Shown piece after piece: positions 45,165 through 58,000 of a DNA stretch of 64,000 nucleotides. The number at the start of each line of letters is the position of its first letter. Position 1 is the first letter of the stretch. Location: contig BQMJ01000054.1 in assembly GCA_025991245.1 (NCBI GenBank), positions 121,549 through 185,548 of the forward strand, given 5' to 3'. Both the position numbers and the translations under genes were made by a program. The notes under the pieces were generated by a model, which did no database searches, was not told the DNA's origin, and saw only the letters and a list, made by a program, of their open reading frames with translations. Origin of the DNA: Galdieria partita. Lineage: Eukaryota; Rhodophyta; Bangiophyceae; Galdieriales; Galdieriaceae.

Positions 45165-46150
45165 TAGTCGACTAGGTGAAGAACAACGAGATTGAAAACA
45201 GGGTCATGAAAACTGAAAATAATATCATCTTCTTCGAGTCAGCTTGAAAAATAAATTTTTCTTCTATTCATGTAGCTCCAACGCTGCTTCTAAGTGAAAA
45301 GACTCGTAAGTTTGAAAATTTGCTGAAGTATAAGCTCAATCGTTGATGCTGCATAGAAACGCAATTCTCGGAAAGGATATCTTGCTTTGTTTTCAATAAG
45401 CCTTCAGTTTTAGATTCATTAGAAAATACTCTATAAGAAGTCATCACATTTTGGGTGCAAAATGTCTTGCAGAATGCGTTAGATTCTCTTGCATATTCCT
45501 AGTTCTTATTTTTCATATTAAAGAATGCGTTATGGCTATTACACTTAAAGCCATGTTTCTCATCAATTGCTCGAGCTCCATCTTATTGAATTCATTATCT
45601 CCATATATTATTGCTTCTCGAATTAGAGAATTTCCCCTATTGTGGACCATTCCTTGAAAATAATTTTATCAACTCATCTAGATGAGAAGCTCACGTTGCC
45701 ATTCCATTTCATTCAACTAGAAAAGTTTATCCAATTTTATAACTTTCAAAATGAGGATGTTGGATCTTTATTTTCTAAGAAACAATGAACCTGTTGAAAC
45801 CAACGGTATTGCTCTTCAAGTTGTATACCAACACGAATCTTTTTTAGATCACACTCTTGTGTTTATCGATGAAAAATAAGGCGTGTCAATAGAAAGCGAA
45901 TCACGAGTCTGCTGACAAAGGCCTCACGCCAAACTTCTTACAAAGAAATATTTGGCAACAAATTTGGCTGCCTCAATCTATCTCGTCTTCTTAGTGTTAT
46001 ACAAATCTCGAACTGTATTAATCATTCATAACGTGCAGTAGACTCATGTTTTTTTTAAAACAAAGTTGACCTTTATCAAACTGTCTAATTTCCTTTTTAA
46101 AATTTGTTAAACCAAGCATAAAACTGTTCATCTTCCAATAGAATACGCAT
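45165..46150. other. Subtelomeric spacer
   Basis: About 990 bp. The part next to 45164 resembles the 5' flank of the NTPase copy at 43103. A 68-codon plus frame at 45451..45657 is hydrophobic and unassigned. Nothing else seen. Confidence 0.4.
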
Positions 46151-48787
46151 TCATTGTTTGTCTTGTTTCTCAAGAAACTCATGTATTCCGTTAATAATCA
46201 AGGGAATGTCCTGATCTGCTATACCATAGCGCGATAAACGTGTATCATTTAAATAAGGAAAAGACTTTGGAGTGAACAAATTCAGTTGACGAGCGTAACG
46301 TTCAATTACAGGAGCCTCAGCAAAACCACAATATTCTCTTAAAAAAGTATTCCAATCAAATGAAGAACTCATAGAACTGGATGCAACATTTTCTTCGCCT
46401 CTCACTTGCATCACATTCATATCTATCCTTGGATGAGTATTTCTTCTTTCCATCAATCCACTATTCCTTTCAGATTCTTCAAATGGAATACGTCTTGATA
46501 AATCTACAAACGAATTGCTCAACAAATCATAAAGTGGTTCCAGTTGTTCCAACCATCCAGCATTGTCTCCAAAAACTCTTTCAATATCTCTACTAGTCTT
46601 GCAACCTAAAAAAGTTCGCAAAGATGTTGTTGAACATACTACAACTTGACAATGAGGAGGTATCCATAACCATTCTTCTCGTATATTCTGTGGTTGTATC
46701 TCAGAGTTGATAGAACTGTAAACAATATTGTTATTATTGTCTTCATAATAAACTCCACTATTCAATATCCAATTCTGATTATCACTAAATTGTTTGGAAA
46801 CATCTTCAGTATACTTGTCGCTTACAATCAACTGAATGGCTCTTAAATTATTCTGTTCCAATTCAAGCTGTGACGCCAATGGATGTAAAAATTTAGCAAC
46901 TTCTGCCTTAATCATTGAACGTCCAACACCAGAACTTGACAACTGAAAACATTTCAATGCAATACCTATCAAATATACTCTCTTCTTGGTGGTTTCAGTC
47001 TCCATCGGTGTCTGCTCTGAAGAAGATTCACCTTGAATAAAAAGGAAAGAATTCTCTTTCATATCTGTTACTCGAATAAGAACATCAGGTCCATTGGAAT
47101 TTTGTCGAATAGGAATAAATATTCCATCTTTTGATAAATACTTTTCAAAAAATGGTTTCCAAGTATTGATATGGTAAGTTTCTTCGTTAGCACTATCGAT
47201 TCCACTCACTGTCGAGCTAAATGCTGGAACATAATTGGGAATAGGATCCACTTTTAAACTGTCAATGGTTTCAGTAGATTCTATTGATATATGTTCGACA
47301 AAACTATGTCGAAATATACTCAATTCTCCTAGTTTGGAACAGAAACACCATCGAACATAAAGAATAAGAGTAAATATAATTTCAAATTTGAAACCACGAC
47401 TAGAAAGTGAATCCAATCGACTGATCGATGAAAATAAACTACAAATAAAACGAAAAGGAGGAATATTCCAATATCGCGATTGAATATGCTTTAGTACAAT
47501 CTTTGGAAAAACCAACTTGAAAAATGTTTCATAGTTGTCTTCAACAAGTATCCTGCTTGCTTCGTCTTGTTCATTTCTCGAGCAACTCATATAATAAAAA
47601 CCAAAATGGTTGGCAATATCCAAAACATATTCAGAATGGCTTCCTGTTCCTAAACCACCAAATAGAGTCTCTCTCATTGGAATACGAAATTCAAATATAC
47701 TGGCAAGAAGCATAGAAGAAAAAACAATCATTGATTCGGGTGTCATACGAGAAAGAGTTACTACGAGAGAAAAATTCGGAGCAATTCTTTCCATTTTCAC
47801 TTTCATTTCATCCTCTGAAAGATCACGAAAACTATTCCAACGTTCACATCTCTTTCCCAATTCATTTAAAACATGAACGACATAGTAAGGAACACCACCT
47901 GTATAATCATACACTTGTTTGAAGAACCAATCATGTCCCTCAGGATGACTCGGAAACAATACTTTTTGAATAGGTACATTATGACAAGTAGCATTCTGTA
48001 TAAAGTACTTGACAGTTGCTTCTGAAAAAGGATCCAGCCGAAGAAAATTGAACGTTATTCGGGAAGGCATTGCATCTTCTTCTCTACTAATTATACAGTT
48101 CGATCTCCCCGCAACAATACAAATGACAAAAGGTTGACTTACAACAATTGACAAAACTCTAAAAAAGGCACAGTACACGTTGTGCACTCGACTTGTTCCT
48201 TGTGTAACCATCAAATCCTTAAACAATGTGAATTTGTATTCTTCTAAAAGTCCAATTTCGTCAATAAACAAATATAAATAACGTTTCTTGGTTACTTGCA
48301 AGAGTTTCTGTAGCCATTCTTTTGGACTACCGATATAGGAAAGAACTTGAGAAAGTAAATCTGCACCGTTGGGAAACCGGGAAAGTGCCTCCTCGCTTAT
48401 CCACTCCAAAAGTGTATCTTCAAAACATGTTCCTCTCGGCACATAGAGAAGATTCAACATAACATATAAAGTCTCGTTTAACAGCGCGTGTAGAGCACGT
48501 TCTCCTACATTCTCCCCCTTCTCAAAGCCAGGTAAGCAACAAAAATTTTTTAAATATTGCAACAAGTTCTCTTTGTTGATTGAAAGGAACCATTGGAAAT
48601 GCTGTCCAAAAGCGCTTTTGCCACTCCCATACATTTGGGGTGCATAGCATATGTGAGGTCGAGGATTTCTCGAAGTACCATCTCGTCTCAAAGGGTATGA
48701 TAATAGGAAACTTTCTATAACTTGCAAGACAGCTGATTCTCTATTGACAAGGGGAAATTCGATACTTTCAATACGAATAGTGTTCAT
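46151..48787 (-). CDS. Large subtelomeric P-loop NTPase with nuclease-like and SAM-like C-terminal regions
   Basis: Single exon, 878 residues from the ATG at 48787 (upstream frame has only TTG). Residues 51-58 are QMYGSGKS, again a P-loop without the first glycine; Walker B YLYLFIDEIGLL has D176-E177; FVICIVAGRSN is a likely sensor strand; GGVP follows in YTGGVPYYV. In the C-terminal third NGPDVLI precedes GIALK, the same PD...AxK signature as in the smaller paralogues. The last ~70 residues (FLREYCGF, YARQLNLF, LSRYGIADQDIPLIINGI) look like a SAM domain, a common protein-protein or RNA interaction module. The small paralogues lack it. Function unknown; an NTP-switched nuclease or regulatory ATPase is a hypothesis only. 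Confidence 0.8.
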   Translation of the reverse strand: MNTIRIESIEFPLVNRESAVLQVIESFLLSYPLRRDGTSRNPRPHICYAPQMYGSGKSAFGQHFQWFLSINKENLLQYLKNFCCLPGFEKGENVGERALHALLNETLYVMLNLLYVPRGTCFEDTLLEWISEEALSRFPNGADLLSQVLSYIGSPKEWLQKLLQVTKKRYLYLFIDEIGLLEEYKFTLFKDLMVTQGTSRVHNVYCAFFRVLSIVVSQPFVICIVAGRSNCIISREEDAMPSRITFNFLRLDPFSEATVKYFIQNATCHNVPIQKVLFPSHPEGHDWFFKQVYDYTGGVPYYVVHVLNELGKRCERWNSFRDLSEDEMKVKMERIAPNFSLVVTLSRMTPESMIVFSSMLLASIFEFRIPMRETLFGGLGTGSHSEYVLDIANHFGFYYMSCSRNEQDEASRILVEDNYETFFKLVFPKIVLKHIQSRYWNIPPFRFICSLFSSISRLDSLSSRGFKFEIIFTLILYVRWCFCSKLGELSIFRHSFVEHISIESTETIDSLKVDPIPNYVPAFSSTVSGIDSANEETYHINTWKPFFEKYLSKDGIFIPIRQNSNGPDVLIRVTDMKENSFLFIQGESSSEQTPMETETTKKRVYLIGIALKCFQLSSSGVGRSMIKAEVAKFLHPLASQLELEQNNLRAIQLIVSDKYTEDVSKQFSDNQNWILNSGVYYEDNNNNIVYSSINSEIQPQNIREEWLWIPPHCQVVVCSTTSLRTFLGCKTSRDIERVFGDNAGWLEQLEPLYDLLSNSFVDLSRRIPFEESERNSGLMERRNTHPRIDMNVMQVRGEENVASSSMSSSFDWNTFLREYCGFAEAPVIERYARQLNLFTPKSFPYLNDTRLSRYGIADQDIPLIINGIHEFLEKQDKQ

Positions 48788-51700
48788 TCTGTAAACTCGC
48801 AACAACCACAACAGATCACCGAATCACACAACAATAATCCAATTGAGGGAATCATTTGAGTGCCGCAAAAGTTCTTGAAGAAAGTTTAAGCTGTTCTATA
48901 AGAGTAGTGTATAGGCTACGTATGAGAGCTTATAGTATAGTCCTACTTGCAAGTGACTTTGTTGTTTTCCCTGTGACATAGTTATTTGTTTTCACAGTGG
49001 ACAAATAACGGATTGACTCACTTCCAGAACATTGTGTAAATTCAACAAACAAAACATATTTGGGAAACTTTGTCGTCTTGAGTAGATAGTTTGTTTGCTT
49101 GTTTCTTTTAGTGTGATAATAACTTTGGGTATAAAGTTTGCTTCTAATTTTGTTGTTGGCAGTTTCAGTTCGGAGGACTTTCTTTGGTTGTAAAAGTCGA
49201 GTTTTTACCTCTCTTTGAATTCATTTAAAAAGTGCAACGTTTCATTTTGAACATTGGTTTCCACTCAACTTTTAGTATCTGCTTTGTAGTCTCTAGTATT
49301 CAAGCGAAAATCAACTGTGTTTATTTTGAGAATAATGTCGTGATAGAAGGTTCCAAACTTGCACTGAGTTTTAGTAACTGATCCAGTAAGACCTGTTATA
49401 AGTCGGCGTTATTTGATTGGGTGTTGTTTGAAAGTAGTTTTATTAAGAATTGTTATGCAGAGTCTTGTGAAATAGGGCTGAAAATCCGCTTTGAACATAT
49501 TTTGCAGTGATCCAAGCAGATTCTCATCTATGTCTTGTATTTGTTGAATAGTTTGCAATGTCCATATGTCAACATTTGTCTATTGACAGACTCTTGTGAA
49601 AGTGAAAAAGACAAACTATAGTTGTATATACTTCAATTTGAACAGTCAATGACACTGTATGTCTTCATGAAGCCTATCGCTATATTACAAATTTAGTTGA
49701 GATCTAGATTCCAACTGCTAGCAAACCTAATTATTGCTCTGAGTAGTTTCAAGACAAGCTACTTTTTCGTATCTAACAAACTCTCTGGACATATTTAAAG
49801 ACGTTTCACTAATCATCCTTTGAGAATCAATTGATGATCTTCAATCAAATTGTGTCATCAACCAACACGACCTTTCAATTTTGTCTCAATAGTAAAAAAC
49901 ACGTTTTGCAATCTATAGAGTTGTATAGTTTGTATAATTTGTGTTACAACTATGTTTTAGAATTCAAAAAAGAAATCTAGTGTTTCTTTGTCTCCTATGG
50001 AACATTGATATGGAGTTGATTAGAGAAAGAATGCATACATGAACTTGAGGTGACTTCTTGAGAAACATATTTTATGATTGAATAATTTCTTTCATTGACT
50101 TGAGAGATATTCTGAAATCAACAGTGCTTCCGGTTAAGGAAAATTTAGATACTTTGAGACTTTAATACTTGTTTTCCACTCTTCCAGTTTACACTATTCC
50201 ATTGCTTGTCTTTTCTACACCAACCAGACTATATAGACCTCCACTAGAAGTTCAATTGTCTACAAATGAATCTTCACAGTACTAGACATCAAAGATTGCT
50301 ATCCAATACAGACGAGAGAAAGAATCCAGTCAACTCAATGCTTTCTTTGAAGGGTCACACTTTGTCTACTTTTGACATCTATCCTTGAGGATACTTCACC
50401 TATCTAATCGAACATTGTCGAATATATGTGAACTTTGAACGACTGGATGAAGATACCTCAGCTACTCAAAGTGATATCGTGCAAAGTTATCTTTGAGTTC
50501 AAAATTTTTCTTCACTTTATGAAAGAGGCAGTGGAACACACCAATTTATCAGAGCTTGCAACTTTCGTTACTCGCTGCAAGAAAGAAGTCTCAATCGAAA
50601 GTCATTGATAGTATGATGTTCACAATTCTGAGCTATGAGTATTGAAATCTTTACGTCTCCTTCTTTGGGAACCCAAGTTTCAAAGGTTGAACAAGTGGAT
50701 TTGGCTTTACGTTTTGAAATATTTTTGGATACTGTCAGAATTTTAGTTTTGTCGAGACACTGAAGTTTCTAACAAAATTGTTGTAGATTTGATGCGTTGT
50801 TTTCAGAGTAACTGTGAGATGAGAATGGAAATTCAAGTCGAATTGGTAACTTGAAACCTTGCTTCGTGTCTTGTTAAAGTACTTTGTATACTTTAAAAGT
50901 ATCTCATTGAGTTTCTGTTGCTTTCTTCCCTTGTTGCATTCCACAAGGTTTTGCTAGAGCAAACAAGATTTTATCTTTGGAAGCAACGATTATGCAACTC
51001 TTGGAATCCTTTTAGGATGGTCGGTTGTTCACTGCTGAATTTTGTGAGATTATATACTATCGTTGACTTTGCTAAGGTCAACCGTCTGCTTCAAAGTACA
51101 CCTTCCAGAAAATCTCAGTCAAAGTTGCTAGTACCAGTTACCGTCCATACGTCTAAGAATTCTTGATCTTTGTCTCACAAAATTAAAACGCAGGGTAGAA
51201 TTTTATTCAGAAACATAAGAGTTGATTCACATTCCTCACTACATTCTTCTATGATAGCATTCTAGGGTATGGGACGAACTCCCTTATTGACAACTGTACT
51301 CAGTACTCTTTTGGAGTCCTTATTTAACCCAACCACATGTATAGATGGAATTGTTGAAAACGTTTGATTCACAAAACGTTAACCAAGTGTTTACAATTCA
51401 AACAATTTGGACGCTAACCATCTTAAAACTCAACGTTCTGCTTGGGCTTGTGAGGTGAAAGGAAAACTCCTTGTCAACAACAAGTCAAATCCAATTCTAT
51501 CAAATCTCCAGTTTTTCTCGTTACTTTCACTTGGGTTGAGAAATCTGAACTGTTGGGTACAAACGTGAATATGATTAAACTCACTAAAAGGGCTGACTTT
51601 TTACTGACAGTCTGTAAACGAATTCCAACGATACGATTCCCTCACACAAAAAGAGTAGGCGCCAACAGTCTTTTAAACTCTCTAGTGCAAGGTTCTCTTG

Positions 51701-52000
51701 GAAATTTCTCTACAAGTCTCAAGAAATGATATAGTTTGTACCTTCTAGAGGTAGCCTTTCATACCACCTTCTTTCTAAGCTCTTCCAAAAATTCTTTCAT
51801 TAGAATTTGGTGGTTGAGAACATTTGCTAAATAGTTGTGTTATTCAACCCGTTTCAAAGTGGATAAAGTCTGTTTATGAAGACTTTTTTGAGTTTCGACG
51901 AGGAGTACCTTGAGAATTGACTAGAGAGTTTTTCTTTTTTTGAGTGCTGTAGAAACCCGGGATTGTTTTGGTCGTAACTTTGTAGCCTCTAGTTTTGAAC
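48788..52000. other. Gene-poor subtelomeric DNA, proximal part
   Basis: About 3.2 kb without a convincing gene. The plus strand is T-rich. The block near 50885-50985 resembles 43725-43815. Open frames are all under 85 codons and unassigned. Confidence 0.5.
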
Positions 52001-52023
52001 CTTGTGGTTGATTACTCAAATTA

Positions 52024-52565
52024 GTGTTCAAAAGATATTTATCTACAGAAACATTGTCAAGGAAGAGGTTGATTACGGTCGTACAAGGGAGATTTCTTTT
52101 GGAAATAACTACCATAGCTTTGCACATTCTTGGTTCTTTAGATAAAAACAGTGTAAAAGAGAATACTTTTGTAGTAGTCGTAATCTTATCGGTACCTTTT
52201 GACCTGAACGAGTTCTATATACATAGTGACGGAAAAGTTTATTTTCTTAAGATCAGCAAAACCATAAATTGAACCAAATTGATCATTTGGTAAATAAGAA
52301 AACAAGATTGTCCAAGAATATATCAAACTTAGAGAACATATCCATGTTTAAAGCTGCTTTGGCAGATAGTTTGAATCCGAATTTGAAAACACAATTCATT
52401 GAGTTTGGTCAATTACACATGCTCTATCTTTTCATTTCAGCTGTTTTATCGATATTCATGATATGTATAGATTGTTTGCAAAGAAATGAACATGGTAAAA
52501 GAAAGATGACTCGTTCAAGTAGATACTACTCAAAAATTACTTACTTGAATTATTCCGTTGATTGA
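52024..52565 (+). pseudogene. Possible decayed small gene
   Basis: Two consecutive plus-strand open frames, 52024..52272 and one ending at 52565, in different phases. The second has a plausible layout: a polar part (KAALADSLNPNLKTQFIEFG) followed by a membrane-like helix (LYLFISAVLSIFMICI) and a basic tail. I do not recognise it and cannot place a splice that joins them. It stands out from the surrounding non-coding DNA mainly by its composition. Confidence 0.22.
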
Positions 52566-55000
52566 TAAATTTTGTTCGAAAGATCAAGAATTCTAAAGAA
52601 AGTTCTTGGTTATTAGGACTTTGTATACTCAAAAGGCAATCAATCAACCGTTTCTTTTCATTCTACTTCACGTGTCAGTAAAACTCTTCTCCTCTTAAAA
52701 CTCTTTCTGGTAAAAATTTGAAGCTTTGGCAGTATGTAAGAGAGTATGGAACAGAAAGAGAATAGATTCATTTTTATTTCTCGAATAGTGAAAAGTTGCA
52801 AAAGTAACAACAAAAAAAGGCCAAGAGATTGCACAATAGAGATAATCATACTATACAAGGAGAATCTACTTAATTCAATTATTTTTAAAATGTCAAAATT
52901 GAACAAGACAGTTATTTCATAAGAGTACATGACGCTATGCCATTATGGACAGTTTTCATATATAGCTTTTATACAAAATAGAAAGAGTCAACAACTGATT
53001 CTTTATTTTCGCAATAGAATTATACAAAAATAGAATATGCGACACTTGGTCTATGTATTCAAGCAAATTAAGAAAATTGACTGGATTCTTTATCAAAATA
53101 TTTGTAGGTAACATACAAATTATATACATGTGTCAATTCCAGTATGTACTTAAACGTTTTGTTGATAATAGAAATACTCGACCATAATGTATAAACTCTG
53201 ATCTGCACAAGTCTAAAAAGTCTTTGATACTGGTAACACAAAATTCACAGTCCTCCAAGTTGCAAACAGTTCAGAAAGACATTGATCAGCACAAGTGTTC
53301 ACTCTACTTGTCGAAATTTCTCTATGACAACTTAGCGACTGCACACCCAATCGTTCCAAGTTGTGGGAAACACGCCCTTCTTCTTGAAAGTGGTGGATTA
53401 TACTTTCTTGAAATGATTACTATCGACTAGAGCTGAATGTTCTCCAAATCAACTTGAAGCCAGTAAATCTCCAAGGTAAACAACAAAGGTGAGTTTATCC
53501 CACTATACAATGGCGGGCTTGGTATATCGACGTTCATTCTAGCACAACGGTTCTCTTCAAATAAAGCAACGTTAGAGTATCAGTAGTATTCTAGGTAAAC
53601 CTTTGAGTGGAAGGTTCCTTTGAAAAGTGCTCACTAGGTACGTATGACACTATATATGACACTTTTGACGGTACTCGAAGAGCTCTTCAACATCACTTTT
53701 CCCAATCTTCCTTTTGTGATTGTTTTTGCTCAACTTTGGCTGTGGTTGCTTTGTTACCACCCGGTTTGAAGTGTATAAAGTTGTTCATTTTTAATGAAAC
53801 TTTAAATAGTTGAATTTGGAGAAGAACTTTTTAGTACGAAAAAAATTTGAAGTTTTATGACTTTGCACTTTTTGAAATACCAACCAACGCCCTGTTTGGT
53901 TTGTTCGTTTCCTGTCAACGACTTGACTTGAACCTCAAAGTCGCTTCCAAGTTCCTGTCGGATGCAACGTAGGTACTGTTGGAGAAATGTTGATCTTTAG
54001 TTTCTGGTCTGTTTGAAGACGTTGACCTTGCGGAGTAGTGGGGAACCAATGGGCACAAAGGCTCCAAATAGTCTTTGACCTTGAATCCTTGTCCCACTCT
54101 AGTCTTCCAATGTAACTTGGTTTTTCCAACTGAATTGTACTACTAACTGCTGTCCTGTGAACAACAGAGGAGGACTCTCTCTTGTGGAATAATTACCAAG
54201 ATCGTTTGTAACAATCGGAGTATATTCTGAGTTGATTCTCTTTGGTTCTTCACAAAAACGATTCTTGTCATTGTCAGTTTTTGTCTATTGAGAATCTATT
54301 GTCCAAATGGAGAGGGGAGATTGGCTCGTGGCAACTCAACTGCGCAGTTCAACTGTGAGTTCTTGTTTCGAAAACGGACGTGAACAGAGTTTGCACACCC
54401 ATTTTGAAGCATCTTCACGTCGTTGTTTGCTAATCTTACTTGACGAGGTCACTTGAAGGATGCAATTTCGAAACAAAACTTGGAAGAAAAAGAGTGTCTG
54501 ATGGAAAAATTTTCACAAAAGAGAGGCTTCGCAACTCGTCGGCATAGTGTATGTTTGGAATAGCTACCTTAGTCTTTGTGCTCAAGTCTATAAATACTTA
54601 GCAGTTGACAGTTTGTGAGACACAGTTTTGGAAAGGATATTGTTTGAATAGTATTACTGTTGGCACTTAAATAGCCCTGTCTTTCTATTGGGAAATCACA
54701 ACCAGCTATGCAACGTACAATTCTATAAAAGGGCTGACAAGCACAAAGTATACAAACTGACAACTGTCCACGAATTTATAAATACATTGCTCATTTTAGA
54801 CAGCGATTCTTTCAGCATATTAAATTACTCTACTGAGCAACATTCCTATATATTTAGAAGATATTCCAGGATCTTCCTACGTTACAAAGCAAAATTGAAC
54901 AAGACATGAACATTTTATTCTTGATGCCCTGTTTACTTGAACGATCGATCTTCATACTGGTGGGTACGGTTGTCCAAATTTTATTTTCGTAGAAATCTAG
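52566..55000. other. Gene-poor subtelomeric DNA, middle part
   Basis: Contains the block 52975-53110 that resembles 44060-44215. Around 53480-54540 the composition is noticeably richer in G and C than on either side, which may be the trace of an old gene on the minus strand, but no domain is readable. Confidence 0.4.
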
Positions 55001-58000
55001 CGTCCGTGAATTAATACACGCTGAATTTCGTGACTAGTTAATTATACAAGAACTCTATACAACATTTGGATTGTCATAATGATAAAAATGTCTGAAAGGC
55101 AAGGAATTTTTTCTATTCAATTGATAATAAAAAATGTACACGATAGCTCATGGTCCCAATGACTTTTTATGTGGACAACGCCATCAACTTGAAGATATTT
55201 CAGTTTTTACAGATGATGGAAGAATCACGTAATTTCTTCTATAGACAAATTACCTTATCATTTGCATACAATCGAGAAAGACTTTTAGCCAAGAAAGAAA
55301 GACAAACACCAACTGCAGTACACAGTACAAAAAAGACCATTATAGAAGGAAAATACATTTGACAATATCTAAAAAATCGAATCTTGGCAATTTGGATATG
55401 CTTTAATTCAATTCAGGAGAGGTGAGACTCAACGTTTAGCCACTTTGAGTCACAAAGGTGTAAACAGAGAGACTTCAAAGAATCAACGCAAATTCTTAAA
55501 AAAAGGCAAAAACTAGAATTGACCATTCAAGTTTTACCAATCAGCCAATCAGAATTATTCATAATTGGACAGAGCTGGGACCAATACAGTAGAGCTATCA
55601 CCCAACGCCCAAAAAAGAAAGTTCGCGTATCGCTTCATAACAAAAACTTTATTATGAAGAACAGCTATACAAAAATGCTTCTAAGGCCAGAGTTTAAAAG
55701 AAAAGTTTCAAACAACCCAATATCGATCAAAACAATAAGTAGAGATGCAAGACAATTGACATGAGAAGCTAAATTTATCACAGAAACTTATTGAAGACAA
55801 CATGTACTTGTGAGAGTTTCACATAGAATATTCAATTGAAAAGAGAAAAAACCCAAAAATTTCTGGCAACAACGATATCAGTTCAAAACGAGCTACACAG
55901 CCAAAACAAGGACAAACACAATCAAATTGCTAAATTACAGAAAGTCTAAGAGAAGAAAAAGTTTACGAATTTTATATAACCCAGTGGCGAATTAAAACAA
56001 TTAGGAAAACATATAAAAGCGGAAAATACAAAAAATTCAGAATAAAATACATTAAAACTATAAAGTTGTCTGTAATGCACAATGCTGAAATCATTTCCAA
56101 TTACATTGTGATGTGAAAGAGGAAAAAGATTAACATAAAAACACCTAAAGTAGTACCTGGAAAAAACTACACATTCAAAAACCATACACTCAAGAAGAAG
56201 AAATGCAATTTTACAAAGAAACCTCTATTCTTTACAAGAGACTAAATTAGAAAGTGCTATCTGTGAAAACAATATTAGCAAATAATATATAGAACCTTAG
56301 AAGATTGTGCTGCAAATGAAAAACTTGTTGCATTGTAGATTTTACTATTCTGAATTAGAATCCAAGCTGGGTCGTTGGGAAATCCAGTAAGAAGTTATTT
56401 TAGTTCACATGAGGGTTCATTGATTCATTTCCCCTCACTTTCCTCTATTGCCTTTTTGGGCTGCGTTATGTTCTACGTAGCCAATTCTCGACGAAATTCA
56501 AAAATTTTTTGGAAATTCTTTTAAAGCAGATATTTGTGGAAAAAAGTTGTAGAAAATGATTTGTATATACTAATTTGTGTTTTCTTGTTTCATATGAACT
56601 TTTTCACGATTGGCCAAAAGTAAGCTCCAACTGTCTAAAAAATGGCTAGAGTGCCATTTATTGGTAAATATAAAAATAAGTAGTGGTCGAAATCAACAGA
56701 AATGAGGGAGTAAAAGAATCGAACTTACCAAGCTCTTCTTTCATACTCCATTGTCCTCTGGAAAAGTTGAGGAAAGACCAACGATTGATTCAAAATCTCC
56801 ATGGTACATTTTTGCATACATGACATAGTTTGAAATTCTTGAGCCTGTTTGCAAGTACACTAGAATATTTACAAGTAGAGCTTCTCCTGCAACTTCTCAA
56901 GTGTCACAGTATTTCAAGTTGTGTCACTAACACAGACATCTAGTCTCAATCTTGCTCTTGCTTCCTATTAAAGCATAGAAATGAATTTGTGCCTCTGTAC
57001 AACACATTCTTTTGATTTCGATTGACCAAGTATCGATTTGGATGCTAGATAAGTATGAAAAGCAAAACGCATTGAAAGTTCTTATGGAAATCATGGAAGA
57101 AATTGAATTTCGATTGGAGGTGTTCCAAAAAAAAAGAGTTCCAAATAGGAAATTCTAGAGAAGAGAGCTAGGAAGAAACCAAAATATTATGCAATGCATA
57201 CTAAAAGACTAAAAAAGTATTCAAAGATAAGAAAACAAAGAAGAACAAATTGATTGTAGAGAAAAAGAGTGAAAGTACAATACGACCAATAAGGAAAAAT
57301 GCTAAGCAGTGATATAATTTTCTAATAGTTATTGCGCAAAGTATTGACCAGGTAGACATAAAGCAACAAGAAAGAGGAAGAACAGCAGACATGATGGAAT
57401 ATTAATGTTGTCATTGTTAACTGCTTCTTTCAATTGAAAGCGTTCTTTATGGCATATGTATGGTATGGCTTACTTTTGGTTCAATATATATACCATCAGC
57501 AAAGTAGCATTATAGTATACAAAGATACTCACAGAATGAAATAAGTAGTATACAATGATCATAAGAAAATAAAACCCTGTTTTGCCAAATTGCTAAGTGA
57601 TAGAAAGGACAACATAAGGAAAAAAATAGGGCGAAACAAGGTTGTACTCTTCAAAGCACTGTCAGCGAATCGAGAAAGACTCTGATACAGTAGATGGTAA
57701 ATAATACTCTTGCAAAAAACGGAAAGCGGAGCCAATTTAGTTTTGCAAGATTTCAAGTAAATAATGAATTATGTTAGCTCCAAACCAATGAGAACGTTTC
57801 CCCAAAACAAGTACTAGAGAAAATTTATGATCAGTCAAAAGCAGTACAAGTGCACGAGTATGTTAGGGGATGAAGATTTCATAGGCGAAGATGAATTGAC
57901 ACGAATAGATCAACAAGCAAAACAAAACTTAAACACTACCCAATAAGAAAGCAACAAGGTAAGTCAAAATATTTGAATTATTAAATAATTCTTTGCTTTA

